Counted from the first letter of the stretch, positions 11,172 through 22,514 are shown. The stretch is DNA of 64,000 bases from Heterohyrax brucei (GCA_028571685.1 CM053143.1:8423501-8487500), one strand, 5' to 3'. Notes: generated from the sequence alone by a model not told the origin. Numbers and translations: made by a program.

Positions 11172-12000
11172 GGCAGTAGGCAATACTAGGGATGCCAGCA
11201 CATCTTGTCCAAGACAAGGCAATAGAAACTCCATAGACACATTCAAACTCCCTCAGGGACCGAATTACGAGGCTGAGGGCTGGAAACTACAGTTTTGTAA
11301 AACGTCTAGGTCTGATGACGTAGCATAGTTTATAAAGAAATTGTTCTATGTTCTACTTTTGTGAGTAGCATCTGGAGTCTTAAAAGGCTGTGAATACCAT
11401 CTAAGATATTCCACCAGTCTCACCCCATCTGGAGGAATGGAGAATGAAGAAAACTAGAGACATAAGGGAAAGATTAATTCAAAGGACTAATGGACAACAA
11501 CTATCACAGCATCTACCAGACCAACTCCAGAACAACCGGATAGTGTCCAGCTATGAACCAACTGTCTTGGCTGAGATCGCAAGAGAGGGTCCTGGACAGA
11601 GATGGAGGAAAATGTAAAACAAAGTTCTCACTCACAAGCAAAAAAACAAAAAACAAAAAATGGACCAGATACACTGCTGTGATAGACAGATACTGGAGAA
11701 ACCCAGAGCGTATGACCCTCAAGCACCCTTGTAGTTCAGTACTGAAGTTATTCCTGAGGTTTACTCTTCAATAAAAAATTAGACAGGTCCATAAAACAAA
11801 GACTAAAAGGGGCACACCAGCCCAGGGACAAGGAGGAGAAAGCAGGAGGGTTCAGGCAGCTGGCCACAGATAACAGAAAGTCAAGACAGGGAGAGTGTTG
11901 AGACGTCATGAGGTTGGCAACCAGTGTGCCACAACAATATGTGTATTAACTGGTTAAAGAGAAACTTGCTCTGTAAGCCTTCATCTGAAGTAAAAAAAAA
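11172..12000 (+). mobile_element. 5'-truncated L1 (3' UTR), A-tailed, with target duplication
   Basis: About 830 bp of non-coding sequence ending in nine A residues (11992-12000). It is flanked by a diverged 16-17 bp direct repeat, 'gattacagccaagaaa' at 11156-11171 and 'gattgcaaccaaggaaa' at 12064-12080, which marks target-primed insertion into an AfroSINE. The same sequence occurs antisense at 37.3-38.4 kb. Part of it ('cttaaaaggctgtg', 'gagacataagggaaag') resembles the 3' UTR seen at 41.6-42.2 kb, so I call it an L1 3' UTR subfamily. The exact family name is not known to me. Confidence 0.75.
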
Positions 12001-12074
12001 GATTGCAACCAGCCAAACCAAGCCTAGTGCCGTTGAGTCAGATCTGACTCATGGTGACCCTAGGATTGCAACCA
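12001..12074 (-). mobile_element. 52-bp AfroSINE-tail micro-insertion with 11-bp target duplication
   Basis: 12012-12063 is only the antisense AfroSINE tail, including the palindrome-like 'gagtcagatctgactc'. It is flanked by exact copies of 'gattgcaacca' at 12001-12011 and 12064-12074. It landed in the 3' target duplication of the L1 just upstream. Confidence 0.85.
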
Positions 12075-12160
12075 AGGAAACCTTATGTGGAAATTCTACT
12101 CTGTCATATGTATTGCTATAAGCAGGAGTCAACCAGATTGTACCTAATGACAACATAAAT
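12075..12160 (+). mobile_element. AfroSINE (long subfamily), 3' half
   Basis: Continues the SINE begun at 11052: 'aggaaaccttatgtgg', 'attctactctgtcatatg', then a decayed tail hairpin and 'acctaatgacaacat', which resembles the RTE-type tail end. Confidence 0.7.
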
Positions 12161-13126
12161 GGTTTGATTCTTCAACATTTTGTTTCTGAATGGTGCTGTT
12201 GATTTTGACCTTGCTCTTGTCCTATGTAGTGCTTGTAAGCAGGGCACTGCCTAAGGAAGGTCCAGCTTGAGTGAAATGATCCAATAGAAAGAGTGTACTC
12301 TGGGCCAACAAGATGCAGTAGAAGGACGGAACATGGGGGAAGGTAGAAGTCACAGGGGAGGGCTGAGAGAAAGACTCCAAAGAAGTGAGATGTGTAGAGG
12401 CCAAAGAAGAAACTTTTCTGTTTTTGAAACTTTGCTTAGGAAAAGCCCTGGGGAAAAGAGTTTTCCTTTCTTTCTGCAACTTCCGCTGGAGATCTCTCAA
12501 CGGTTCTTATTGTTGACTTTGCCACTTGTGCTTGTTGAGGAAGATCAAGTGTTGCTTTCAGTACAAAACATCTTGGTGAGTATTGAAGACATAAATACTG
12601 AGATTTGTAAGAACATTGTGCTTACATGAGTATTTTATTTTAGTCCGTTTCTAGGGCATGACATTTTCTGGGTTGGACAAAGCCCATATATTCGATTCCC
12701 CAACAGATCATTATTCACTATCAAGAGGTACAAAGATCAGTCAAAGACTAGAATTGTGTCATTAATGAGAGGATGGAAGGTGAGTAGAAACCAATGTCCA
12801 CAGATGTGGATTCCTACTGATCTGTAAAAATTGCTGAAAACGAGACAAAAAGACAAACAAACAAACAAAATAGAACACTGAATACTTTATGGGAAAACCC
12901 ACCACCTCTGACTTTTTAAGGACTGAAATAATTTTGTTTTTCTTTCTTTCAAAAACACCAGTCTAGAAAGCTTCCTGAAGGTGGTAATGTATCCAGCTTA
13001 TGGAAAAGTGGAGGACAGAACCTTCTTTTCTTATCCCCAGTACAGTTCTTGGAAGGTCTACTTCACAGAAAAGCCTGAAGGAAATGCTGCAAAAGCTCCA
13101 AATGCTTCCTGTTTGATTTTAGACAG
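12161..13126. other. Unique non-coding sequence
   Basis: Nothing recognised. The two overlapping frames of about 90-100 codons near 12222-12629 lie opposite each other on the two strands, which argues against both being genes. Confidence 0.4.
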
Positions 13127-13300
13127 CCTGCTATGTAGTGGCAAAGCACCAACCAAAAGGTTAGTAGCTCAAATCCTCGTTATCTACTCCCAAAACTCAT
13201 TGAATGAGAACTCTATGGATCACAATGGTTTTATCAACAATCAGTCATGAAGATAGAATAGGCAGCATCTCAATGCATTGTACATGAGCCCACTAACAAC
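13127..13300 (+). mobile_element. Possible strongly decayed AfroSINE
   Basis: 'gctatgtagtggcaaagca' followed by 'aaccaaaaggttagtagctc' and 'actctatgg' follow SINE order, and 'cactaacaacaataac' at the right resembles an RTE tail. Divergence is high and limits are unclear. Confidence 0.45.
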
Positions 13301-13304
13301 AATA

Positions 13305-13722
13305 ACATTGATTGAACTGTATTCCTTTAAAGACTATGTTGAAGTTCCAACCTCTGGTATCTATGAATGTGAATTCACTTGAAAATATGGTCTTTGAAGG
13401 TGTTATCAGTTAACACGAGGTTATGGTGGAGTAGAATGTCTTCTAATCCAATGTAAGTAGTGTCCTCATAAAAGACAAGGAGAGATAGAGGCTAAGATGG
13501 CTAAAATCTGTATGCCAAGGAGTGCCCGGGACTACTGGAACTGAATTAGATGAGAAATAGTCTTCCCTAGAGCATTCCAAAGAATATGGACCCAGTGACA
13601 CCCTGAATTTACACTTCTGGCCCCAGAACTATGAGACAATACATTTCTGTTGTTCAAAGCCACTCACTTTGTGGTTGTTTAATACAGCAGTACTGGGAGA
13701 CCAATATAGGGAGCTATTGTCT
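13305..13722 (+). mobile_element. MLT1-like (ERVL-MaLR) LTR, sense
   Basis: Sense MaLR LTR motifs in order: 'tgttgaagttccaacctc', 'gaaaatatggtctttg', 'gtgtcctcataaaagacaagg', 'cacttctggccccagaactatg' and 'tttctgttgttcaaagccac'. The last is the family's polyadenylation and R-region side. Confidence 0.85.
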
Positions 13723-13857
13723 CTTCTACCTTCCTGTGACACTGTGAATTCTTTCCAGTAAGGCTTGGACCTAGTCTGGAACCAGGTGAAATGGACAGCT
13801 ATGCATCTGTCTGAAGTGGGTTTGGATAGCTTATTGATGCCACGGTTGTCCACGGGC

Positions 13858-14062
13858 TGGCAAAGTTAAAGTGCTCTACTACCAACCAAAAGTGTGGCAG
13901 TTCAAACCCACATAGAGGTGCTTAGGAAGACAGTCCGGTGACCTGCTTCTGAAAGGTCTTAGCCTTGGAAACTCTGTGGAGAGGCTCTATTTGCACAAAT
14001 AAAGTTGCTGTGAGTAGGGACGGACTTAATGGCAATGAACAACAAACAATAGCAACAATAAT
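13858..14062 (+). mobile_element. AfroSINE, long subfamily
   Basis: Sense copy with 'aaccaaaagtgtggcagttc' (A to B box), the long-subfamily insert ('gaagacagtccggtgacc') and a 'caacaaacaatagcaac' RTE-like tail. Confidence 0.75.
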
Positions 14063-15265
14063 AGCAAAGTGTTAGGTCTGAGCTTCTCACTCTAGGACCC
14101 CTTGCAACCCCTGGAAGTCTCACTGGGACCCCCATAAAAAGAATTCTCTATAGGACATCCACAATTACAGTTTTCTGACGTCATGCTTTCTTCTCTTGTA
14201 CCTCAGTTCTCTCTGCGTTCTCATTTTTGATCCATGGGTATTTTTTTGCTCCTACTGACAGTCTTCTGACTCTTACTTCCAGATAGGTTTCTTTTGACTT
14301 CTAATTTGACTCTGTTCACCTGGTATTCATTTTCACTTCCAGTTTGTGAAGTGACATCTACCAAAGCTAAGCTCATTCTTTGGGAAATCCTTCTTTCTAT
14401 ACCTTGTTTATTCTCCAAAGGGATAATTCAAGCTTTGCTTTAGTACTGAGCAACTTTTCTCCCTCCTCCACTTTTCCTCACCTCTTTCTCCTCTCATCAG
14501 TGCCAGTTTATTAATTTATACTGCAACATAGGAAGGTCAAGTTTACCTGAGTGCTTATTTTGTTAGGTTCCCTGTAGGTAAAAGAAAATTTCCTTAGTGA
14601 ACGTGAAAACAGACGTAGAGGAATTGATTATTATCTAATTGTTTGATAGCAGAAGGCTAAGATAAATAAGCTATGCATTTCAGAAACAAGAAAGTTCTTT
14701 CTTCCTTGATCATATTGCCTCTAATTCCTTCTATCATCTTGGATGGCCCTGATGTTTTATGTTCTGTGGAGCCTGGAGGGCTTCTTTCTGGCAAACACAG
14801 GTAGTTCATATGGCTAAAACTGTGGCTTTAAAAGTTCTTTATCCTGCTTCCAAAGTCTACTTGTTTCTCTGCCTTTTCTCCCTCTTGCTCTGTTGATGCA
14901 CTTCTGCACTTTTCTCCTTCTTCGTCATCTATCTCTTGTTTCTTCCCCTGGACTCACTCTTGCGTTATTTCTTATTCTGTTCACTCTTGGAACTGTACTT
15001 TCTCTCTGTCCTATTTTCTGCTTGTTTTCCTACAATAGAAGGAAACCAGATGCAGGAAGCCAGACCACTTGCCACAGGAAACCAGACCATTATTGGTGAA
15101 TGAAGGCTGGTATCCTGCAGAAGTTTTTAATTTTTTTTCCTTAAACTTTTCTGGAAGCAGGAACGTATTGTCTTACCTTGAATCCAAATTGACTTGTCAG
15201 TGGCAGCTTTGGCTTTTTCAGCTTTGTCTCACCACTATTTCTTGATATCTGTGGCTTCACCACTG
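14063..15265. other. Unique non-coding sequence
   Basis: No gene or repeat recognised. Pyrimidine-rich around 14.87-15.05 kb. A 68-codon hydrophobic frame at 14893-15099 is best explained by that composition. Confidence 0.4.
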
Positions 15266-15437
15266 TGGTGGAACCCTAGTGGTGCAGTGGTTATGAGTTT
15301 AGCTGCTAACCAAAAAGGTTCGCTGTTAGAATCCATTAGTTGCTCCCTGAAAACCCTCAGAAATAGTTCTACTCTGTCATATAGGCTCACTATGAGTTGA
15401 GACTGGCTTGATCACTATGGATTTGGCAACAGGTTTC
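15266..15437 (+). mobile_element. AfroSINE, sense
   Basis: 'ggaaccctagtggtgcag' head, 'gctgctaaccaaaaagg', 'ctactctgtcatatagg' and 'tatgagttgagactgg' tail follow the short consensus with moderate divergence. Confidence 0.85.
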
Positions 15438-16126
15438 AGCAATGTGGGGACCAAGATATACTAGAGGCCTTTGGACGATCTTAGCTAGTGTAGATCATAG
15501 AAATGACCCATACAGATTTTGCTTCAGAGATTTTATTGCATCATTACTTACAGAAAGTGTTATACAACAACATTTACTATATAAAATCAAATACGTTTAT
15601 TTGTCTAACCACAGTAGGGAGTAGGGTATGGTGGAAGCTGGGACATCCTTCTGTGATCCATTCTTAGTTAGTTTCCTTAGAACCTGTTCTCAGCAGCATC
15701 ACTCTGTTTTCATGAGTAAATGAGTCAGAGATGGAGAGATCTCAAATGTGGTGGGAAAAACCAATCCACTAAGAATTAAACATGGATAATGATATTGTTG
15801 TCTTTGCTTTCAGTTATCCAGATGTCACATGATCATCAACTAAAATGAAGGCGATTAACATGAATGAACCTAGAATGAAAAATTGGCAAGGTATATATTT
15901 TAAAAGAAAACCTCTGTTTTCCTTTTTTAACAATGTGAATCAACTCCAGCTAGCTGTTTAAAACATGCTGTCAAGTATAACTCCTACTATAACTGCTTTA
16001 ACAAACAACAAAGACGCATGTAAGTAGTCCCTGTTATCCTGAAGGGGAAGGTGAGAGTGTGTTTATGGCTGGCTTATCATTCCCCTTGTAATCTAGTTCA
16101 TGCTGATTTCCTCAGATCATTGCTTT
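15438..16126. other. Unique non-coding sequence
   Basis: I see no repeat or coding signal. Confidence 0.4.
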
Positions 16127-16290
16127 TCCAAGTATGTTTGTAGGTCAGAAGCATTAAGTGTCACCAGGGAGTTTGGTGGAAATGCAGACTTTGAGGTCCC
16201 ACCCCAGGCCTAGAGAATCAGCATCTGTGTTTTAACAACATCACCAGGTAATTCCTACGAACATTAAAGTTTGAGAAATACTGGCCGAGA
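16127..16290. mobile_element. hAT-Charlie relic (MER5/MER20-like)
   Basis: 'gggagtttggtggaaatgca', 'ggtcccaccccaggcctag', 'gaatcagcatctgtgtttt' and 'aaagtttgagaaatactgg' match the common non-autonomous hAT pattern. The exact subfamily is uncertain. Confidence 0.65.
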
Positions 16291-16845
16291 AGGTAAACTT
16301 TAGTCTATCTTCCCTGAGGTTATCTCCAATTCTGAATTTTGGGGGATCAAAATTAGTAAGCTTCTCTCAATTCATTCCTGTTTGAAGATTACTTTTTACT
16401 ATTTTGTTTTTATTTCACATTTCTATCATCTGGTATCCTATTTCATAGGCTTGAGTTAGAGAAAAACATCAATTTTAAAAGCTGGAGTCATATGCAAATC
16501 CTTTTGCAAGACACACTGTATGGCAGGAGTTTATCCACAGGATTCTGCTGAGGCAGGCTTTGACATCCTGACATTTCCTTTTATCTGGAATATTGTATCC
16601 TTTCCTCTAATTGTTTGCTGGATAATTTTCTCCAGTTCTCAGTAAAAAAATATGTATCATGATTTGGTTGCCTCAAATTAAAGAAGTTCCAACAGAGTTA
16701 AATTCAGAGAAGTCTCTTAATATATGTTCAGTTGACAATATTCGGGACCTATTTGATGAAGTAGAAATATCTTAATTATTGTAAAACATACTTACAGACC
16801 AATTTCAGTTTTCAAGTACGTGAATTTGAAGAACAGTAACAGGGG
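16291..16845. other. Unique non-coding sequence
   Basis: No recognised feature. Confidence 0.4.
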
Positions 16846-17011
16846 GCAAACCAAAAACCAAACCCACTGACGTGGAGTGTGCCTCGTAACCACCCTACAG
16901 GTCAGAGTAGAACTGCCCCATAGAGTTTCCAAGGAGAGCCTGTTAGATTTGAACTGCTGACCTTTTGGTTAGCAGACTTAGCACTTAACCCTCTACACCA
17001 CCAGGATTTCC
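16846..17011 (-). mobile_element. AfroSINE, antisense (left arm of a head-to-head pair)
   Basis: Starts with 'aaaccaaacccactgacg' (tail complement) and ends with 'caccaccaggatttcc' (head complement). Its head faces the head of the sense copy about 10 bp away. Confidence 0.9.
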
Positions 17012-17020
17012 AGTAGGGGT

Positions 17021-17178
17021 GGGAAACCCTGGTAGAGTAGTGATTAAGAACTACAGCTGCTAATCAAAAGATGGGTGGTGTATATTCGTCAGATGCTCCT
17101 TGGAAACCCAATAGGGTAGTTCTGTTCTGTCCTTTACGGTCACTGTGAGTTGGAATTGACTTGACGGCATTGGGGTAG
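17021..17178 (+). mobile_element. AfroSINE, sense (right arm of a head-to-head pair)
   Basis: 'gaaaccctggtagagtagtg' head, 'gatgctccttggaaaccc', 'gagttggaattgacttgac' tail. With the previous copy it can form a roughly 155-bp stem. Confidence 0.9.
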
Positions 17179-17401
17179 AAGGATAAAAGAAAACTTTGCT
17201 TACTATGGTACACATGGTGGGGTTTCTATATAGACTATTTGTCTTACATCTATGTGTTCTGAACAACTCAGGTTCAAATACGTAGCAGCCCCAAACTATC
17301 AGGCAAAATAAAAACAGTGCAGGTCACGTTTGCCTGGCATTCCTTTAAAAGAGCCACTATTTGATCAGTGTGGGAATCCATGTTTTTTCTTTAAAGATCT
17401 C

Positions 17402-17580
17402 TAATATTGTAACTCAGGAAATCCTGGTGGTGTAGTGGGTTAAGTGCTACGTCTACTAACCAAAAAGATCAGCAGTTCAAATGCGCCACGTGCTCCTTGG
17501 AAATTCTGTGGGACAGTTCTAGTCTGACCTCTACGATTGCTATGAATCAGAGACGACTTGATGGCGGTAATATTGTAACT
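17402..17580 (+). mobile_element. AfroSINE with exact 13-bp target duplication
   Basis: The element is 17415-17567. 'taatattgtaact' occurs immediately before (17402-17414) and after (17568-17580). The body is a good short-subfamily match ('ggtggtgtagtgggttaag', B box 'cagttcaaatgc'). It lacks a long tail, ending in 'gacttgatggcgg'. Confidence 0.95.
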
Positions 17581-17734
17581 ATCTGGAAGACATTTGCAAT
17601 CCTACTTATTTATAAATATTCCTTAAAGTAGAATGAGTCAGGAGTTTTATAAAAAGAAACTTTGGAAGCATTCATGTATTTGTAAATGAGCCTCAAATTA
17701 TTGTAAAGTTATAGTATAAATTCTTTGAAGGCAT

Positions 17735-17838
17735 ACACTTTTATCTGTTCTGTTCATTGCTATATTATCTAGCTCCTGGAACAGTGCCTGGTGCAGAGTT
17801 GATGTGTGATAAATAATTGTTGAATGAATGATGAGATG
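17735..17838 (+). repeat. L2 LINE 3' end relic
   Basis: 'ctggaacagtgcctggtgcag' then 'gataaataattgttgaatg' is the classic L2 3' terminal text, strongly decayed upstream. Confidence 0.65.
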
Positions 17839-17892
17839 AGTGCACTTAAAACAGTCAAGTTTCCTCTGAACTAATTCAAACAGTTAAGGTTT

Positions 17893-18170
17893 ACTTCTTT
17901 TTTAAAAAAATAATTAATTTTTTGGTATTTCTGAGAATACACACAGCAGAACTGGCCAACTGAACAATTTCTACACGTACAATTCAGTGACACTGATCAC
18001 ATTCTTCAAGTTATACAACCATTCTCACTGTCCCTTTCCGAACTGCTCCGTCTCTGTTAACTTGAACTTACGGCCCCTAGGTTCCCTATCAAATCTTTTG
18101 AGTTGCTGTTGTCAATTTGAAGCCATATAGGTAGTTCTTAATACAGCACAATTTTCAGGGTGGCCACTGT
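17893..18170 (+). repeat. Old L1M 3' UTR-like segment
   Basis: 'acacgtacaattcagtgac' and 'ttatacaaccattctcac' resemble the L1M 3' UTR phrase around 'gtacaattcagtgg' and 'caaccatcaccac'. A T/A-rich run precedes it. Confidence 0.5.
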
Positions 18171-18616
18171 TTACTAGTTATTTTATTAATTTTTCATTTA
18201 TTATTATTAATTATTAAATTACTAGAATTACTTCATATAGGTAACACTTTGCTAACAAAGCATCTTTAAGGAATAAGATTCTTTCTGGACATGAGATTCA
18301 TTTAAATTCACATTTAAAATGACTAAATAATAGACAACAGAGATGGTGCAATTACTGGAAGTGATTAAGGATTAAACAATAATGCGTGTAGGAATAGCCT
18401 CAGTAGAATGCCCAGTGATATGCCTATATCTCATTTATTACATAATTTTTGGTTGTCTTTTTTTTTTTTGTCTGTGTGACAGCTGAAGCGTATCTTTCCT
18501 AAAGTAGCCTTTTCTTCCTCTTGTTGATCTCAGCCTCACTATGTTGACTTCTGGTAATAGAGTTACTGCACAGAGAGATATTTCCACATCTCCTCTCTCC
18601 TCTTCCTGGCTCTGAA
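18171..18616. other. AT-rich unique sequence
   Basis: Low-complexity TTA/ATT runs near 18180-18230 and a T10 run near 18460. No gene recognised. Confidence 0.45.
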
Positions 18617-18832
18617 CAAGAACCAGAACTGCTTGAAGCTGAATCAGTTCTGACTCATGGCAACCACATGTTTCTCAGGCTAGAATTGTGCTCCATAAGG
18701 TTTTCAGTGGTGGATTTTTTCAGAAACAGATTGCCAGGTCTTTATTTTGAGGCACCTCTGGGTGGGCTTGTACTTATAACTTTTTGGTTACCTGCTATAT
18801 ACCTTAACAACTTGCACCTCCCAAAGAGTCCA
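18617..18832 (-). mobile_element. AfroSINE, long subfamily, antisense
   Basis: 'gaatcagttctgactcatgg' tail hairpin, 'gctccataaggttttcag', 'gattgccaggtctttattt' (the long-subfamily block) and 'ggcacctctgggtgggc' appear in antisense order. Confidence 0.85.
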
Positions 18833-19602
18833 TTCTTGACCTGAGAGGAGGCTTATCCTTTTTAACTTTGACTCTGGTGCCCTTCTCTCAAACTGGTTGG
18901 CTGATAATACGGCTAAAATTACTTGATAGGCCCACAACTTCAAGTATTTTCTCTTCTTTTTCTTCTAGGAGAGAATGCACTCTCTGGTGATACTGCTTGT
19001 GTAGAAAGCAGCAAAAAACACTGGAGTGATCTTTTTCCTTTTGGGCAAGCTTTGTGTTCCATGTAACTTCTCCTTATTTCCCTTCTGTGTTCCAATGACC
19101 CACAAACAAACCTGACCTTCTCATACTGTACCGAGTTCCGCTCCACACCTTTTAAAAACAGCTCATTATTTTTACAGTTTATTTTATAATCTTAAAAGAA
19201 AAAGGTAACTTTTCTATGCCATTTTACTTCAAAACTATAGTATCTTGGATATGTGATAATCAACTCCACATTTTTTTTTCAGCTCCACATTTTGGTGGAA
19301 TGACCTAGGAACCTTAGCAAAATGTCGAAATTAATCTCTACAAAAAAGTACATTGCTAGTGTATTACAAGACTTCCTAATGAACTTACATAAGTTCATAA
19401 GTTTGGGACTGTAATACATAGAAAAGTGTATTCATAATCTAAAATCATAAAATATATTAAAAGTATTGGAGCAAAAGACAATCATACCTAAAATCATTGT
19501 GAGAACATCTACTCTGTTGGCAAAACAAGTTACTAGTAGCCTTTAACATAAGACACACACTCATAAGGAAAGTATATATGTAGAAGCATCCTATCAGAAT
19601 GG
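18833..19602. other. Unique non-coding sequence
   Basis: No gene or repeat recognised. The 68-codon minus frame at 18940-19146 lacks any motif I know. Confidence 0.4.
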
Positions 19603-19830
19603 CAAATAGGTGTGAGCTCTGTAGTCAGAATCCCAATTCTGCCACTTATGAGGTTCATGATATGAGTTTAACCCGTTGACATTTCTGTTTTCTCATATGT
19701 GGTATGGTAAGTAATATTGTAACTCATTTTATAGAACTATTACGTGAAATGAAATAATGGACATAAAATGTTAGCATGGTGATTACTATGTATTAAGTGC
19801 TGTATAAACATACATTCCTATTTTCTTGTC
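19603..19830 (+). repeat. MIR SINE
   Basis: 'gtgtgagctctgtagtcag', 'caattctgccacttatgag', 'gttttctcatatgtggtatgg' and 'attaagtgctgtataaac' follow the MIR core and tail order. Confidence 0.75.
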
Positions 19831-20094
19831 CATATCCATATTTTATATCTATTTTAAAATAAAGTGGCTTTTGAATGAAGCTGAAAATCAATAATATGCA
19901 AAGCTATGTTTACAGAGAGTTTTCCATCTTGTGTCTGGTGAAATCACTGTAGGAGCTAGGGTTGCTGAGCTGGAGAGGCACCTTAACTCACCTTGGCATC
20001 CACATTTTACTGAAATTTGTCCTTTTCTATTTGATGTCAGGTGCAACAAATGACCCTGGGAAGGAAGATAAGTGCTTATGTAGGCGGTAAATGA

Positions 20095-20272
20095 AAATCC
20101 AGACCAATTGTCATCAAGTCAATTCCAACTCATGGAGATCCTATAGGCTGGAGTAGAACTTCCCCATGGGGTTTTGAAAAAGTAGCTGGTGGATTTGAAC
20201 TGCTGACTTTTTTGTTAGTAGCCAATCTTTGAGTTACCATCTGCAGCTCTTAACTACTATGCCACCAGGGCT
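20095..20272 (-). mobile_element. AfroSINE, antisense, with internal repeat
   Basis: 'cattgaa'-type tail hairpin ('tcaagtcaattccaactc'), then 'atttgaactgctgac' and a repeated 'gttagtagccaatctttgagttacc' stretch before 'actatgccaccagggctcc'. It may be flanked by 'atgtagg' (about 20077 and 20275). Confidence 0.85.
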
Positions 20273-20811
20273 CCATGTAGGTGACAGTACTGGTAAGTTT
20301 GAAGATGCATAATCACATTCCTTACGGAAACTTGGAGTCTACTGGTTATACACATTTGTTATAACACTTGTAAGACAGTAAGCTGCTAGTATCTTCCTTA
20401 TTTTGCAAATAAATACTATTCAAATGAAATAGATTGTAACTTGTGGCTACATTATATCAGTTGTGGATCATATGTTACAACTCCAGTATTTTAATTCCTG
20501 GTTACAGAGGCAGATTCCAGTAGGGAGAGCTAAGAGGTTCGAGGCACAGAATTCACTGAGACACACTCCAGGCAAACCTTGATGCTATCTATGATAGTGG
20601 TCAGGACACAGCTAGGAGAAGGAACCAAAACAATTATTACAGTGGTGAAAATTTACTGCCAAGAATTGTTTTCTATAACTAACACACTGAAAACAAACAG
20701 AACATACCAAGTATCGCCAAGATAACAACTATAGATAAAAGCTATCATCCTCCTTGCCTACGTGGGGCTAAAGGAACAGAGAGAAAAAGTAATTAAGACT
20801 TAAACACTGAT

Positions 20812-20935
20812 TTTTTTTTTTTTTTTAAAGTACACTACCAGGCTTTTCTTTTGAGGTAGCATGAGGTGGACTTGAACCTCCAACCTTTCGGTTAGCAATC
20901 AAAAGCAATTATTATTGGCACCATTCAGGACCTCC
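20812..20935 (-). mobile_element. AfroSINE 5' half, antisense, after a poly-T run
   Basis: A T16-like run precedes 'aggcttttcttttgaggtag', 'cttgaacctccaacctttcgg' and a decayed head complement 'cattcaggacctcc'. This is the head half of a long-subfamily copy. Confidence 0.7.
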
Positions 20936-20974
20936 ATGCCACACTTGGCCTGCCATATTTTCCAGTTCAAGTCA

Positions 20975-21795
20975 GCTGTATTAAAGCTTCAGTCATTTAC
21001 TCTGTACCTGGCATCATTCTGGGTAATCATTCTAGATACTGGAAACATAACAAATAAGACAAGATAAGTATCTTAAGTTTCTGTAGAAGACATTATGACA
21101 TAGGCTTGGGTGATTCAGTCTGGTAAGTACCATGAAATGGATAACTATCTAGTGAGATGGAGGGAAATTATTTCTATCTGGATGTGTCTGAGAAGAGATG
21201 GGAAACCTTCACAGAGCACTTGAAACACGCATCTAGGGTGCAGAAATTAGTCCAGATCAAGTTGAATCCTGAAAGATAAATAGGATTTTAACAAAGAGAG
21301 CAAAGCATGAAAAAGCATGAGATGTGCAGTCATGAGGAATAGTTTGCATGACTAGAAAACTGCAGGAATTGCATGAAAGGCTAGAAATGAGACAGAAAAA
21401 GAAAATGTGAGTTACATTTTAAACGGTCTGCAGTTCAACATTAGTGGAGCATTCACTAGAGTCCAAGCACAAAATTATCTTCTGAAGGCACAAAAATGAA
21501 TAAAATTCAGTATCTACTTTGAAGACAACTGGAATTACAGGAATGAGGCAGATTCAAGGTAGACAGGAAAGCACTGCAGAAGAAAGAATTCAGGAACAAA
21601 ACCACAGAAGCATAGAATGCCTGATGGTTTCAACGAATAATGTGAACCAGGACAGATGGTTGTGCAATAGGGACGAGAGGAGAAAAGTTTTGAAAGGCAC
21701 GTGGAGACGAGTTTAGAGGGCATTCTATGTCATATTTGGAGGCTTGGATTTTATGCTATATTTAGCAGAGGCCTATGATGATTTCTCACCACCTG
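20975..21795. repeat. Ancient mammalian interspersed repeat, decayed
   Basis: Phrases such as 'tactctgtacctggcatc', 'ctagatactggaaac', 'gatgggaaaccttcacagag' and 'ggaggcttggattttatgct' follow the order of a widespread old mammalian repeat (size statement, feedback, 'collected gain' text familiar from L2-era elements). I am not certain of its family. Two opposed short frames at 21519-21723 are artefacts of it. Confidence 0.45.
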
Positions 21796-21799
21796 TCTT

Positions 21800-21966
21800 G
21801 GAAACCCTGGTGGCATAGTTGCTAAGTGCTACGGCTGCTAAGCAAAAGGTTGGGAGTTTGAACCCACCAGGTGCTTCTTGGAAACTGTACGTGGGCAGTG
21901 CTACTCTGTCCTATAGGGTGGCTATGAGTCTGAAACAACTCGATAGCAATGGGTTTAGTTTTCTTT
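21800..21966 (+). mobile_element. AfroSINE, sense, well preserved
   Basis: Near-consensus 'ggaaaccctggtggcatag', 'gaacccaccaggtgcttc', 'tactctgtcctatagggtgg', and tail 'gaaacaactcgatagcaatgg', followed by a G8 run. Confidence 0.95.
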
Positions 21967-21994
21967 TTGGGGGGGGGTCTTTCAGTTTGTCATA

Positions 21995-22352
21995 ATGCCA
22001 CGGCTCATGTATACAATGATGCTTGAAGCTACACCATCAGTATTTCAAATACCAGCAGGGTCACTCATAGTCAGCAGGTTCCAGTAGAGCTTTCAGGCTA
22101 AGACAGAGCAGGGAGACATGGAAATCCACTTCTAAAAAATTAGCCAACAAAAATCACGTGAATCACAACAGAATATTGTCTGATACAATGCTGAGACATG
22201 AACGCTCTAGGTTATCAGGCACTACTCAATAGCTACAACAAAGGACTCAAATATATCAATAATCATGAAGATGACAGAGGACTGAGCAATTTTCATTCTG
22301 TTCTACATGGGTTGCCATAACCTGGAGCTGACTCAGCAGCAACTATCATCAA
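21995..22352 (+). mobile_element. Internally deleted RTE (5' UTR joined to 3' tail)
   Basis: The first ~270 bases do not match any RTE coding segment here, but resemble the leader of the RTE family as I remember it ('accatcagtatttcaaatacc', 'cagcagggtcactcat'). From about 22262 the sequence becomes the RTE 3' end ('aataatcatgaagatgac', 'ttcattctgttctacatgg', 'gagctgactcagcagcaac', 'atcaacaac'). The whole ORF is missing, so it would be a non-autonomous derivative moved by RTE enzymes. Confidence 0.7.
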
Positions 22353-22514
22353 CAACATGGCAATTTGAAGTGGGGATTTAAAAGGTTCATATCTTATTTA
22401 TAACTGATAACTTTGGTAATTTGGTGGAAAAGTGGGAAGACAGATTAAAACACAAAAGACACATAAAAGGTACTGAAATATTCCAAAAAACAGGTTTTCT
22501 GATCTAAGGCATGT

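Noticed and set aside
12222-12629. Two opposed frames of 92 and 98 codons
   Set aside because: They overlap on opposite strands, show no motif, and no splice-site or conservation evidence is available.
14893-15099. Hydrophobic 68-codon frame as a small membrane protein
   Set aside because: Pyrimidine-rich DNA gives Leu/Phe/Ser-rich frames by chance; nothing else supports it.
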